64,000 nt of DNA from Terasakiella sp033100395 (lineage in GTDB: Bacteria; Pseudomonadota; Alphaproteobacteria; Rhodospirillales; Terasakiellaceae): NCBI RefSeq assembly GCF_033100395.1, contig NZ_JAWLVJ010000009.1, positions 94,421-158,420 on the forward strand, in the 5' to 3' direction. Below the pieces are notes generated by a model. It did not search any database, was not told where the DNA came from, and was given only the letters and a program-made list of their open reading frames with translations. Positions 1 through 7,726 of this stretch are shown here, in pieces. Made by a program: the position numbers and the translations under genes. Every line of letters starts with the position of its first letter. Within the stretch, counting starts at the first letter, position 1.

Positions 1-21
1 TGATTATTTTAACGAGGCTTC

Positions 22-591
22 ATGATCCGATTGCGTCCCCTTTTTTTCGGCCTGACAGGTGCTTCACGGCTCCTGCGGCTGGATATTTCGGGGATGCATC
101 TGATGGTCGGGGGCGCGCGTGGGTTCTGGCATTCCCTTTTCTGGTCCGCAGGCCTTGTAGCCCCGCTTTATATTCTGCTGCTTTTGCTGCGCTACGACCC
201 GGAAAAGTTCGATGGCTGGCGCTATATCCTTGTCCATGCAGAGATGTATGTAATCGCCTGGCTGGTCTTTCCTATCGTGATGTTACGCATCTGCCAATTG
301 ATCCGAAGGCCGGAGCAATATCTGAAATTCATCATCGGATACAATTGGTTAAACTGTTTTACGAATACGTTTTTTCTTTTGGCGGCATTGGCCCAAGCCA
401 GTAGAATGATCGAATGGGATGCAGCCATACCGATCTTTGGCTGTCTTTTAATGGTCAGCTTTATCTGGCTTGGACATTTGATAAAACACGCACTGGAATT
501 GCCATATAGCGCCGCTGTCGGGATTGTTATTCTGGACTTCTTTATCGGCCTTATGACAGACTTGGTGAAAACAGGACTACTGGCATCTTAA
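22..591 (+). CDS. Uncharacterised five-helix inner-membrane protein
   Basis: I do not recognise the family. The 189-residue product has about five hydrophobic segments (roughly residues 36-55, 75-92, 103-125, 135-152 and 163-185) separated by short polar loops, so it should be an integral inner-membrane protein. The start is supported by a GAGG ribosome site four bases upstream of ATG. Its stop lies 13 bp before the next gene (605), so the two are almost certainly co-transcribed. The partner is a soluble protein that may have a PLP-enzyme fold. Any earlier operon members lie outside the window. Confidence 0.75.
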   Translation: MIRLRPLFFGLTGASRLLRLDISGMHLMVGGARGFWHSLFWSAGLVAPLYILLLLLRYDPEKFDGWRYILVHAEMYVIAWLVFPIVMLRICQLIRRPEQYLKFIIGYNWLNCFTNTFFLLAALAQASRMIEWDAAIPIFGCLLMVSFIWLGHLIKHALELPYSAAVGIVILDFFIGLMTDLVKTGLLAS

Positions 592-604
592 TGGGGGAGA
601 AAAG

Positions 605-2044
605 ATGAGCTGTCTTAACGAATGTAAGGACCTATTGGGTCTGCATGATACCTTGATCGCACAATTCCCCCATCTAAAAGACCGTTTTGCGCCCTGGGCT
701 GCCAAGATGAACAATCTTGCCCAGGCCAGTGACCTTGAAAGCCTGAAGGGAGAACAAGCGCTTTGGCTCTTTTCTCTGGAATTTCGCAAAATCTGGCTCA
801 ATTGCGTTAATGACCATACGTCCAAAACACTGAAATCCCCGCTGCATTTCAATTCACCGCGCCGCATGGATGGCAAGAAATACAGCTTCCCCTATGATCG
901 CTGGGGCAAACCCAAACAGTTTGAAAAAGCCTATGGTGAAACAGTAAAACGCGCAGATGGCTGGATTGGCGCGCATTTCTTCTTCGGAAATGCCATGGCC
1001 GCGCTTTCGACCTTTTTAATGCAGTTTCGCAAGATGACCTCGAAGAAGACCGTCACCTTGCTGGGTCATCAGGGTTATTTCGAATTTCACGACCTGTTGC
1101 GTATTATGTGCGGGCCAGACCTGGCCGCCCATATGACGAAGAAGATCAACAATTTCTACAGCAAAATTGCAGCAGGCGAAGGCGATCTGATCCTGATTGA
1201 ACCTGTCTATGCCAACAATGACCTAACGGTCTTTGAACGCGGGGAATTCTTCAAAGCCTGGCGCGCACGTCCCAACAAGGCGGACACTATCGTCTTGGTC
1301 GATACCTCCCTTGTCGGGGATAGGTTTGATGCCAAGGATTTCATGGAACGGTTTGGCGAAGAACCACCTGCCATGCTGGGGCAGTTTTTCTCCGCGCTCA
1401 AGCTCCATCAGGTGGGATTGGAATTTGCAAGCTTTGGGGTTCTATCGCTCTTTATGTCGGAAACTTCCAAATATTTTGATCATAAAAACGCCTTTACCAG
1501 CTCCATCAAACTGATCCGGCGCACGCTGGGCAATGGGGCAACCTATGATGAATATTCGGCCATCGAATTCCCTATGCTGGGCGAACAAAACCTGCTCACG
1601 CCCCATTGCGATCAGGTCTTTGCCAATAATGCGAAACTTGCACAGGCCCTTGATGGCGTTGGTGGACTGATCAAAAAAGTCGTCCATCCCAGCCTCAGTC
1701 TGCAGGCGGACGCTGCCTGGGCGGTCTCGCCTTTTGTGATCTTTATTCTGGCAGAAGGCACCGTAAAAGATGTCACCTTCTTAAAACGGGTGATGGAACG
1801 TCAGGCCAAAGAAAGCAAGATGATGTTTAAATCTGGCTCCAGCTTTGGTTTCCGCAGCCATCGTTTTGAAGTCAACGATTATCACGATGAAAATGAACCG
1901 TCTTTCCGCATCGCCATGGGATCATTCGATGGGCCAAGCGTTGAGAGGATCATCCGGCTTATTCAGGAAATTGCCGACTTCGATACGTTTGAGGAACTGC
2001 GTAAAGCCTTCCCCGAAGTCGATCATCCGGATGATAAAGATTAG
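605..2044 (+). CDS. Putative PLP fold-type I-like protein, function unknown
   Basis: This 479-residue soluble protein is preceded by a strong GGGGGAG site. The order of segments recalls fold-type I pyridoxal-phosphate enzymes: a G-x-A-M-A-A-L helix start near residue 128, a beta strand ending ILIEP near 200, IVLVD at 229-233 (the position of the PLP-binding Asp), and SALKLHQVG with Lys266 where the Schiff-base lysine would sit. These are resemblances read by eye, and no precise family is recognised. The C-terminal region (from about 365) resembles the small domain of such enzymes. The tight coupling to the membrane gene upstream suggests a shared role. An entirely different fold remains possible. 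Confidence 0.45.
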   Translation: MSCLNECKDLLGLHDTLIAQFPHLKDRFAPWAAKMNNLAQASDLESLKGEQALWLFSLEFRKIWLNCVNDHTSKTLKSPLHFNSPRRMDGKKYSFPYDRWGKPKQFEKAYGETVKRADGWIGAHFFFGNAMAALSTFLMQFRKMTSKKTVTLLGHQGYFEFHDLLRIMCGPDLAAHMTKKINNFYSKIAAGEGDLILIEPVYANNDLTVFERGEFFKAWRARPNKADTIVLVDTSLVGDRFDAKDFMERFGEEPPAMLGQFFSALKLHQVGLEFASFGVLSLFMSETSKYFDHKNAFTSSIKLIRRTLGNGATYDEYSAIEFPMLGEQNLLTPHCDQVFANNAKLAQALDGVGGLIKKVVHPSLSLQADAAWAVSPFVIFILAEGTVKDVTFLKRVMERQAKESKMMFKSGSSFGFRSHRFEVNDYHDENEPSFRIAMGSFDGPSVERIIRLIQEIADFDTFEELRKAFPEVDHPDDKD

Positions 2045-2047
2045 GTT

Positions 2048-3718
2048 TTAACCCCAGTTCTTGCGCAAGAACAATTCAGCCTTGGGAAGCGGATCGAAAT
2101 CCTGAACATTTGGCGAGGGCTTGCCGAACAGGAAGCCCTGCACATTGCCGATGCCGCAATCGCGCACGAATTTAAGCCCGCGTGGATCATCGATTTGTTC
2201 AGCGATGGTTTCCACTTTCATGTCACGACAGAGGTTGCCCAGCGCGATGAGGAAGGAGCGACCTTTTGGGGCTTTCAGGGCATTGCGAATGGCGGACCCA
2301 TCCAGCTTGACTATATCGACCTCTAACGTTGAGAGATACTGGAAGCTGGCCGCGCCCGCCCCGAAATCGTCCAGGCAAACCTTGTAGCCTTTTTTGCGCA
2401 GGGTCTGGATAAATTCATTGGCTTCACTCAAATCATCCAGGCGCGCGCTTTCAGTGATTTCAAACATCAGCTTATCCGCCGCCCAGTCGTTGTCATCCAG
2501 AAGGGTCGTCAGTTGCTTGATGTAATTCTGATCGCCGACTGAATAGCCGGAGACATTGACCGCCACGTGATATTCCTTGCCCTTGGGCTGCTGGGCCAGC
2601 CACTGCAACGCCATCTGTGCCATAGCGAGATCAAATTCCGGGATCAGGCCAGTTTCTTCAGCAAAGACGATGTATTCGTATGGCGATTTTCCCGCATGTT
2701 CCCCGCGAAAACGGGCCAGACATTCATAATGATGGATTTTACCATCGCGCGTGCCGATGATGGGCTGGAAAGCGATAAAAAATTCCCTGTCTTTCACCAC
2801 AGCCTTGAAGGTCTGAATTTTTTCCTGTGCCTCGCCCACAAGCGCGCTCATATTCCTCGTCAAAGCACCTGTTGTGAAATCAGCCCCTTTGGCGTTTTTA
2901 AATTGGTTGATGGTATAGGCCAGACCGTTAGCCAGATCTTCATCGGAAATATTATCGCAATCGACTTCCATGGTGGCGGCTTTTACATCCAGTTCCACCT
3001 TGCCGCCACTGGCGTTTGATGCGATTTCCGAGATTTTATCGGACAGTTGACCGACATCCAGATCGTGCTTGTGGACAATCCCGAACTTATTGTCGCTGAT
3101 GCGCCCGGCGGTATCTCCACCGATGGAAGAGGATCTGAGGAAAGAGCCGACCGAATTCATCAAATGCCCGGCATCTTCGTTCCCTAAGGAATTGGCCAGT
3201 TCCTGCAACTGATCCATATCCAGCATGGTCATTTCTACCATTTCACCAGCCGCAGCCTGTTGCTTGATGCGGGTTTCAGCAGCTTCGATGAAAGAGATGT
3301 CATCCAGAAGGCCGCTTTCTTCATCTTTTTTAAGTTTGCTTGTGCGGCCAAAATCATTGCCCAGACGCATGCCGATAAAGAGATTGTCTTTTAAATCCCG
3401 AACCCGATAGCCCATCATTTCGATAGGGGGTGTTGGGCCTTTGCGCCCTTTTAAGCGAATGGAAACCCCTTCAATCCGGTTGTCCCCGGTCGCACCGGAA
3501 GCCACCTGAATAAACAGCAGATGGTCATCTTCTTCGATAATATCGGTAACGGGCGTGCCAATCAGTTGGGCTTCGGTTTTGCCTGTAATAGGGGCCACAG
3601 CACCGCCTGCAAAAACGATGTTAAAATCGTGATCCAATTCCAGAACAATGTCGTTCCAGCAAAAAGTAAATGCGACAAATCTGTCACGCTCGGCTTTCAT
3701 ATCAAGGTCGCTGCCCAT
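2048..3718 (-). CDS. PAS / degenerate GGDEF / EAL cyclic-di-GMP phosphodiesterase
   Basis: This 556-residue cytoplasmic protein has an N-terminal PAS-like domain (about 20-120), a GGDEF-type fold (about 155-290) whose signature is degenerate (SDNKF instead of GGDEF), and a C-terminal EAL domain (about 310-550). The EAL motif reads ECL, but the other catalytic and metal-binding residues are present: VNVS, EITES, LDDFGAG, VKLDG, an IAEQ glutamate and VQGF. It is therefore probably an active c-di-GMP hydrolase in which the GGDEF domain is regulatory at most. No transmembrane segment is seen. It is divergent from the HAD gene at 3793 and convergent with the gene ending at 2044. Confidence 0.88.
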   Translation of the reverse strand: MGSDLDMKAERDRFVAFTFCWNDIVLELDHDFNIVFAGGAVAPITGKTEAQLIGTPVTDIIEEDDHLLFIQVASGATGDNRIEGVSIRLKGRKGPTPPIEMMGYRVRDLKDNLFIGMRLGNDFGRTSKLKKDEESGLLDDISFIEAAETRIKQQAAAGEMVEMTMLDMDQLQELANSLGNEDAGHLMNSVGSFLRSSSIGGDTAGRISDNKFGIVHKHDLDVGQLSDKISEIASNASGGKVELDVKAATMEVDCDNISDEDLANGLAYTINQFKNAKGADFTTGALTRNMSALVGEAQEKIQTFKAVVKDREFFIAFQPIIGTRDGKIHHYECLARFRGEHAGKSPYEYIVFAEETGLIPEFDLAMAQMALQWLAQQPKGKEYHVAVNVSGYSVGDQNYIKQLTTLLDDNDWAADKLMFEITESARLDDLSEANEFIQTLRKKGYKVCLDDFGAGAASFQYLSTLEVDIVKLDGSAIRNALKAPKGRSFLIALGNLCRDMKVETIAEQIDDPRGLKFVRDCGIGNVQGFLFGKPSPNVQDFDPLPKAELFLRKNWG

Positions 3719-3792
3719 AGGTATCTTGCCTTTATTTTTATGTACCCTCGCAAATATGGTATAGCAAACCTATATCATTTCCAGCATAAAAT

Positions 3793-4464
3793 ATGAAAAG
3801 CTTAAATATGATACCTGACAAAGATATTCAATCGTGGGTCTTCGACCTGGATAACACGCTCTATCCCGCATCCTGCAACCTTTTTGCGCAAGTCGATATC
3901 CGCATGCGTGATTTTATTTCCAACCTTCTGGGGTTGGGGAGTGAGGACGCGCGGGTTTTGCAGAAACAGTATTTCCGTGATCATGGCACCACGCTTCGCG
4001 GTCTAATGACAAATAATGATATCGATCCTAAACCTTATCTGGATTATGTCCACGATATTGATGTCAGTCCTGTCCAGCCTGCACCCGACCTCTCAGACAC
4101 GCTGGCGGCCTTGCCGGGTAAGAAATATATCTTCACCAATGCCTCAACCGGGCACGCAGAACGTGTTATGGACCGCCTTGGGATTGCGCAGCATTTTGAC
4201 GGGATTTTTGATATCGTTGATGCAGACTATCAACCTAAACCTGAGCCCAGCATTTACGACACCTTCATTTCCCGCTTCAATATCGACCCGACAAAAGCCA
4301 TCATGGTGGAGGATATGGCGCGCAATCTTAAGCCTGCGGCTGATCTGGGCATGTTGTCTTTGTGGGTGGAAACCGAAAGCGACTGGGCACGCGAAGGGGC
4401 CAATGAAGCATACGTTCATCACAAAACAGATAATCTGTTGGATTGGTTAAAAGGCGCGCTTTAA
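3793..4464 (+). CDS. Pyrimidine 5'-nucleotidase-like HAD hydrolase
   Basis: This 223-residue haloacid-dehalogenase-type phosphatase shows all four motifs: DLDNTLYP (motif I, nucleophile Asp near 17), IFTNAS (motif II), a PKPEP lysine (motif III) and MVEDMARN (motif IV). The DNTLYP form and the following F-x-x-V-x-x-R-M pattern are typical of the SDT1/pyrimidine 5'-nucleotidase subgroup, which dephosphorylates UMP/CMP or related compounds. Substrate is inferred from family. An in-frame ATG at 3808 is a possible alternative start, and neither start has a strong ribosome site. It is convergent with the glycosyltransferase ending at 4472. Confidence 0.85.
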   Translation: MKSLNMIPDKDIQSWVFDLDNTLYPASCNLFAQVDIRMRDFISNLLGLGSEDARVLQKQYFRDHGTTLRGLMTNNDIDPKPYLDYVHDIDVSPVQPAPDLSDTLAALPGKKYIFTNASTGHAERVMDRLGIAQHFDGIFDIVDADYQPKPEPSIYDTFISRFNIDPTKAIMVEDMARNLKPAADLGMLSLWVETESDWAREGANEAYVHHKTDNLLDWLKGAL

Positions 4465-4471
4465 AGGGCGT

Positions 4472-5224
4472 TTACCATTTCCCGGTGGTAAAGAGACTGT
4501 GGAAGTGCCCGGCCAGGCGCTTCAGCCCCTTTGGTTTGTTGGGCTTACGGCGATTTGACCAGACACGGGTCGGATCGCCCAGACGGCGTTCTTCCCCCAG
4601 ATGTTCCACACCCGGTGTTTCAGAGATCACACAGTAAAAGCCCGCCTCTTTATATTTGATATTCACATCCATTTCGCTGCGACAGCCATCAAATTTGCCG
4701 AGGTCAAAATAATCTTTCATCCGCTTAATGCCTGGATTGAAAGAGAACGAACCCCATTCAAAAGTTTCAGTCGGGGAGACTTTTCTGAATTTATAGCCAT
4801 CGACTTCCTGAACATCACCGTAACTAAAGAAGTTTTCATCCTTATTCAGGTTTTCTTTCGTACGCAGCCAGACCTGGGTGATCTTGGGGTTACTGTTCAG
4901 GATGGCAAAAGATTCTTCGATAAAGCCTTCTTTGTAGAACAGCCAGTCATCTTCACAATGAAAGACATAGTCTGTTTCAATAGCTTCGTAGGCATCAACG
5001 ATGGATTTGATCTGACCTTTCTTTTCTTCATTGCACCAGACCTCGAAACGATCGCCATAAAGGTCACGCACCTGTTGATAGACTTCAGGGTCACAAGAAT
5101 CTTCCGTAATGATGGTGCGCTTGATCGGATAGGTGTTGAATTTTTCAAAGCTTTCAATGGTTTGCTGCAGTAAATCCACACGACCACAACTGGTCAGCAC
5201 CATGGTCACTTCCGGCTGGCTCAT
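4472..5224 (-). CDS. Glycosyltransferase family 2-like protein
   Basis: About 250 residues. The N terminus (VTMVLTSCGRVDLLQQTI) and an acidic FHCEDDW segment near residue 93, acting as a DxD-type nucleotide-sugar/metal site, indicate a GT-A fold transferase. I start it at the ATG at 5224, which has GAGGGG ten bases upstream, rather than a TTG codon seven residues earlier. It is the last gene of a minus-strand operon after a second family-2 enzyme (46 bp gap) and a TPR-oxygenase. The acceptor is unknown. A surface glycan or a protein substrate is inferred from the operon partners. Confidence 0.8.
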   Translation of the reverse strand: MSQPEVTMVLTSCGRVDLLQQTIESFEKFNTYPIKRTIITEDSCDPEVYQQVRDLYGDRFEVWCNEEKKGQIKSIVDAYEAIETDYVFHCEDDWLFYKEGFIEESFAILNSNPKITQVWLRTKENLNKDENFFSYGDVQEVDGYKFRKVSPTETFEWGSFSFNPGIKRMKDYFDLGKFDGCRSEMDVNIKYKEAGFYCVISETPGVEHLGEERRLGDPTRVWSNRRKPNKPKGLKRLAGHFHSLFTTGKW

Positions 5225-5269
5225 ATTTTTCGATCCCCTCGTCAAAAGAATTGGCCTGTTTTAACACCT

Positions 5270-6178
5270 TCACGGGCGTCTGACACTAGCGTTTTTGCGA
5301 AAAACGGCACAAAGCGCGATTAATTTATCCGAAGCCACCGTCGTCCCTGCACGCCCCATCACATACAGCAAAAATTCCGCACTGAAAAAGCCTGCACCGT
5401 GATGTTTCTTCGCCCATTTCCAGACACGCGCGAGGATTTTCTTCTGCGCAGCAAAGCGTTGTTGAGGTGTTATCGCGGCGTTATCGTCCAGATGATAGGC
5501 CAGCGCAAGCGTCGCATCATGCACTACCTGCGCTTCGTTATTCATGATCCGGCCCGGCTCATCCTTGGGTGAAACACAGACCGGATGAAAGACCTGGGAC
5601 AACTGGCCTAAAGCTGAAAGGCGAATAAATAGTGAATGATCCTGTGAGAAAACCCGCTCATCACACATCCCGGCTTTTTCAAAATAAGCTTTTTCAAACA
5701 GACAATGGCTGACCCGGGCGTAGCCTTCCTTGATCACCAGCATCAAGGGGTCTTCAAAGACTTTGACCTCTGCACCCGTGGGGTCTGGAAAGTCGATATT
5801 TTCTTTCCGATCATATTCATCTGAAATGCCGAGGGTGAAAGCGGTCTGGGTCTCTCTTGCTGTTTTCAGCAGGAGTTCGGTGCAATAAGGGGCCAGAATA
5901 TCATCGGCATCCACCAGTTTGATATAGTCCCCATCAGCGGCCTTGATCCCGTTATTGGTGGCAATGGCAACACCCTGATTGACCTGATCCACAATGACCA
6001 CATCATCCAAACCTTCAGTTTCTGCTTTCACCACATCCAGTGAATTATCGCTGGACCCATCGTTCACGAACACATACTGGCGTGCAAAATCACCCGTCTG
6101 TGTTTTTAATGCCGCGATGACATCCGGCAGAAACGGAGCTTTGTTATAAACCGTTACGACAAAAGAGACTTTGGTCAC
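5270..6178 (-). CDS. Family 2 glycosyltransferase
   Basis: This 302-residue enzyme begins with the typical GT2 strand VSFVVTVYNKAPFL and has FVNDGSSDNS (nucleotide-binding) near residue 40, IKLVDADD (the DxD metal site) near 90, and SQDHSLFIRL further on, which aligns with the catalytic-base region. No transmembrane helix is seen, so it should be cytoplasmic or peripheral. Its ATG overlaps the stop of the upstream TPR-oxygenase gene by four bases (ATGA), indicating translational coupling. Donor and acceptor cannot be read from sequence. Confidence 0.9.
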   Translation of the reverse strand: MTKVSFVVTVYNKAPFLPDVIAALKTQTGDFARQYVFVNDGSSDNSLDVVKAETEGLDDVVIVDQVNQGVAIATNNGIKAADGDYIKLVDADDILAPYCTELLLKTARETQTAFTLGISDEYDRKENIDFPDPTGAEVKVFEDPLMLVIKEGYARVSHCLFEKAYFEKAGMCDERVFSQDHSLFIRLSALGQLSQVFHPVCVSPKDEPGRIMNNEAQVVHDATLALAYHLDDNAAITPQQRFAAQKKILARVWKWAKKHHGAGFFSAEFLLYVMGRAGTTVASDKLIALCAVFRKNASVRRP

Positions 6179-7590
6179 GAAACAGGCACCACATCAAAGG
6201 CAATGGCAATGCGCGGCTGCTGACTTTCCGTCGGCACCGTCGAATGATAAAGATAAGACGGGAACAGAGCGACCAGACCTTCTTTCGGTTGCAAGAACTT
6301 CAGGCGATCTGTTTCCAGCATGGGGAATTCATCATTGATCTGACCAAATTCGATATAGCCTGCGTGATCCGGGTTTTCTTCCCCCTTCATCACATCGGGC
6401 AGACGCACGTAATAACACCCGCTCATCCAGGCTTCTCCGTGGATATGGGCGATCTGACGGCCCGGTCCGGCCAGAATATTGGCCCAGGATTTAATGCGCC
6501 ATTTCTTGGGTGCTGTTGCAACAAACTGGTTATCCGGATCATCGGGCAGACTGGCAATATATCCAGCCACATGTTTTTCCATGGCTGCCTTTAAATGAGC
6601 AACCGGACCCATGGGTTCGGAATAGATGTCTTTAACTTCTTTGCCATAACGCGTGACCTCATAATGATCAAAGGAAAACAGCTTGGGGTGATTTTCCACG
6701 TGCTGCACCAGGGCTTCGTTGAATTCGTCAATATCCTTATAGCCATCGGGCACATCGACCCATTCCGGCTTCACAAATGTATCAAAATCCATATAGCGAT
6801 CATATTCATCGCCCCCCCCCAACTGATCAAGGGCAGCCAGTTTCCAGGCAACCGCTGTCGTTTCCCCAGGGAAGATTTCCAGCGCTTTTTCCGCCGCCGC
6901 CAATCCGGCATCCGGTTTTTTCTGGCTCAGCATAATATAGGAATGCGCCATATGAGTGGAATGATGATCCGGGTCCAGCTCCAACGCTTTTTTGATCACT
7001 TTTTCCGCTTCTTCGTGCTGGGAATCCTGATTGAGAGTATTGGCAAGCTTGGTATGAAGCACCGCTTCATCCGGCTTCATGGAAATGGCCTTGCGATAAA
7101 GCTCAATCGCCGCCTCCCATTTGCCTTGTGTGTCCAGCATATCGGCAAGGGTCACAACGATATTTACATCTTGTGGCACTTTTGCCATCACGTCGCGATA
7201 GGTCTTTTCAGCCTCATCAAACCGTTCTGCGATATAATAGGCATCTGCCAGGCGACGTTCAGCCTGCAGGTAATCCGGCTTTAATTTTAGTGATTTTTTA
7301 AAGGCATTGATCGCCTGATCCGACTTATCCAGCCCCAGTAAAGCATTACCCAGATTGTAATGGGCCATAGGAAATTTGGGGTTCTTTTTAATGGACTTTC
7401 GAATCTCTGTTTCCGCATCCGCGTATTTGCCCTGCGACAGATAGGTTACCCCCAACAGGTGACGCGCATCGGGATGGGACGGCACTTTGGATAAAATCTG
7501 ATTAAGTACATTCTGAGCCTGCCCCAGCTGGCCTGAATTAATCTGCTGCATGGCGATCTGCAGGGCTTGGTCTAAGGAAACATTTTGCAT
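6175..7590 (-). CDS. TPR-repeat protein fused to a 2-oxoglutarate/Fe(II) oxygenase domain
   Basis: This 471-residue protein opens with about seven tetratricopeptide repeats (1-250), with consensus pieces such as AHYNLGNALLGL and P-rich helix ends. A C-terminal domain of about 180 residues matches the putative 2OG-Fe(II) oxygenase family often annotated 2OG-FeII_Oxy_5. Visible motifs are AHIHGEAWMSGCYYV (first Fe-ligand region), FPSYLYHSTVP (distal His) and RIAIAF (the Arg expected to bind 2-oxoglutarate). It heads an operon with two glycosyltransferases. Together they suggest hydroxylation plus glycosylation of a shared target, which is inference. The linker between the domains is encoded across a nine-G homopolymer (LGGGD). 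Confidence 0.85.
   Translation of the reverse strand: MQNVSLDQALQIAMQQINSGQLGQAQNVLNQILSKVPSHPDARHLLGVTYLSQGKYADAETEIRKSIKKNPKFPMAHYNLGNALLGLDKSDQAINAFKKSLKLKPDYLQAERRLADAYYIAERFDEAEKTYRDVMAKVPQDVNIVVTLADMLDTQGKWEAAIELYRKAISMKPDEAVLHTKLANTLNQDSQHEEAEKVIKKALELDPDHHSTHMAHSYIMLSQKKPDAGLAAAEKALEIFPGETTAVAWKLAALDQLGGGDEYDRYMDFDTFVKPEWVDVPDGYKDIDEFNEALVQHVENHPKLFSFDHYEVTRYGKEVKDIYSEPMGPVAHLKAAMEKHVAGYIASLPDDPDNQFVATAPKKWRIKSWANILAGPGRQIAHIHGEAWMSGCYYVRLPDVMKGEENPDHAGYIEFGQINDEFPMLETDRLKFLQPKEGLVALFPSYLYHSTVPTESQQPRIAIAFDVVPVS
6812..6820 (-). repeat. Nine-base G homopolymer inside the TPR-oxygenase gene
   Basis: Nine consecutive C on the plus strand (nine G in the coding strand) encode part of Leu-Gly-Gly-Gly in the linker between the TPR and oxygenase domains. 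A change of one or two bases by slippage would frameshift the gene before the oxygenase domain and uncouple the overlapping glycosyltransferase. No other run of nine identical G or C was noticed in a gene of this window. Confidence 0.85.
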
Positions 7591-7670
7591 GGTCTGGCGA
7601 ACCTTTGGCTCAAAATTTTAAAGAAGGCAAAACTATACTTAAAATCCCGCCCTTTTCAAGCTGGCAGACA

Positions 7671-7702
7671 AAAGAAAACCCCGCACAGATAGGCGGGGTT
7701 TT
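7671..7702 (-). terminator. Rho-independent terminator of pgk
   Basis: A perfect 10-bp stem (AAAACCCCGC / GCGGGGTTTT) with an 8-base loop is followed on the minus strand by CTTTT. It lies 25 bp after the pgk stop and before the TPR-oxygenase start, so it should insulate that operon from pgk. Confidence 0.9.
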
Positions 7703-7726
7703 CCTTAATCATAAAGGTTCGAAACC

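Noticed and set aside
6595..7284. Long plus-strand frame (229 codons) opposite the TPR-oxygenase
   Set aside because: It is antisense to clear TPR coding sequence, with composition rich in His, Phe and Ile and no domain.
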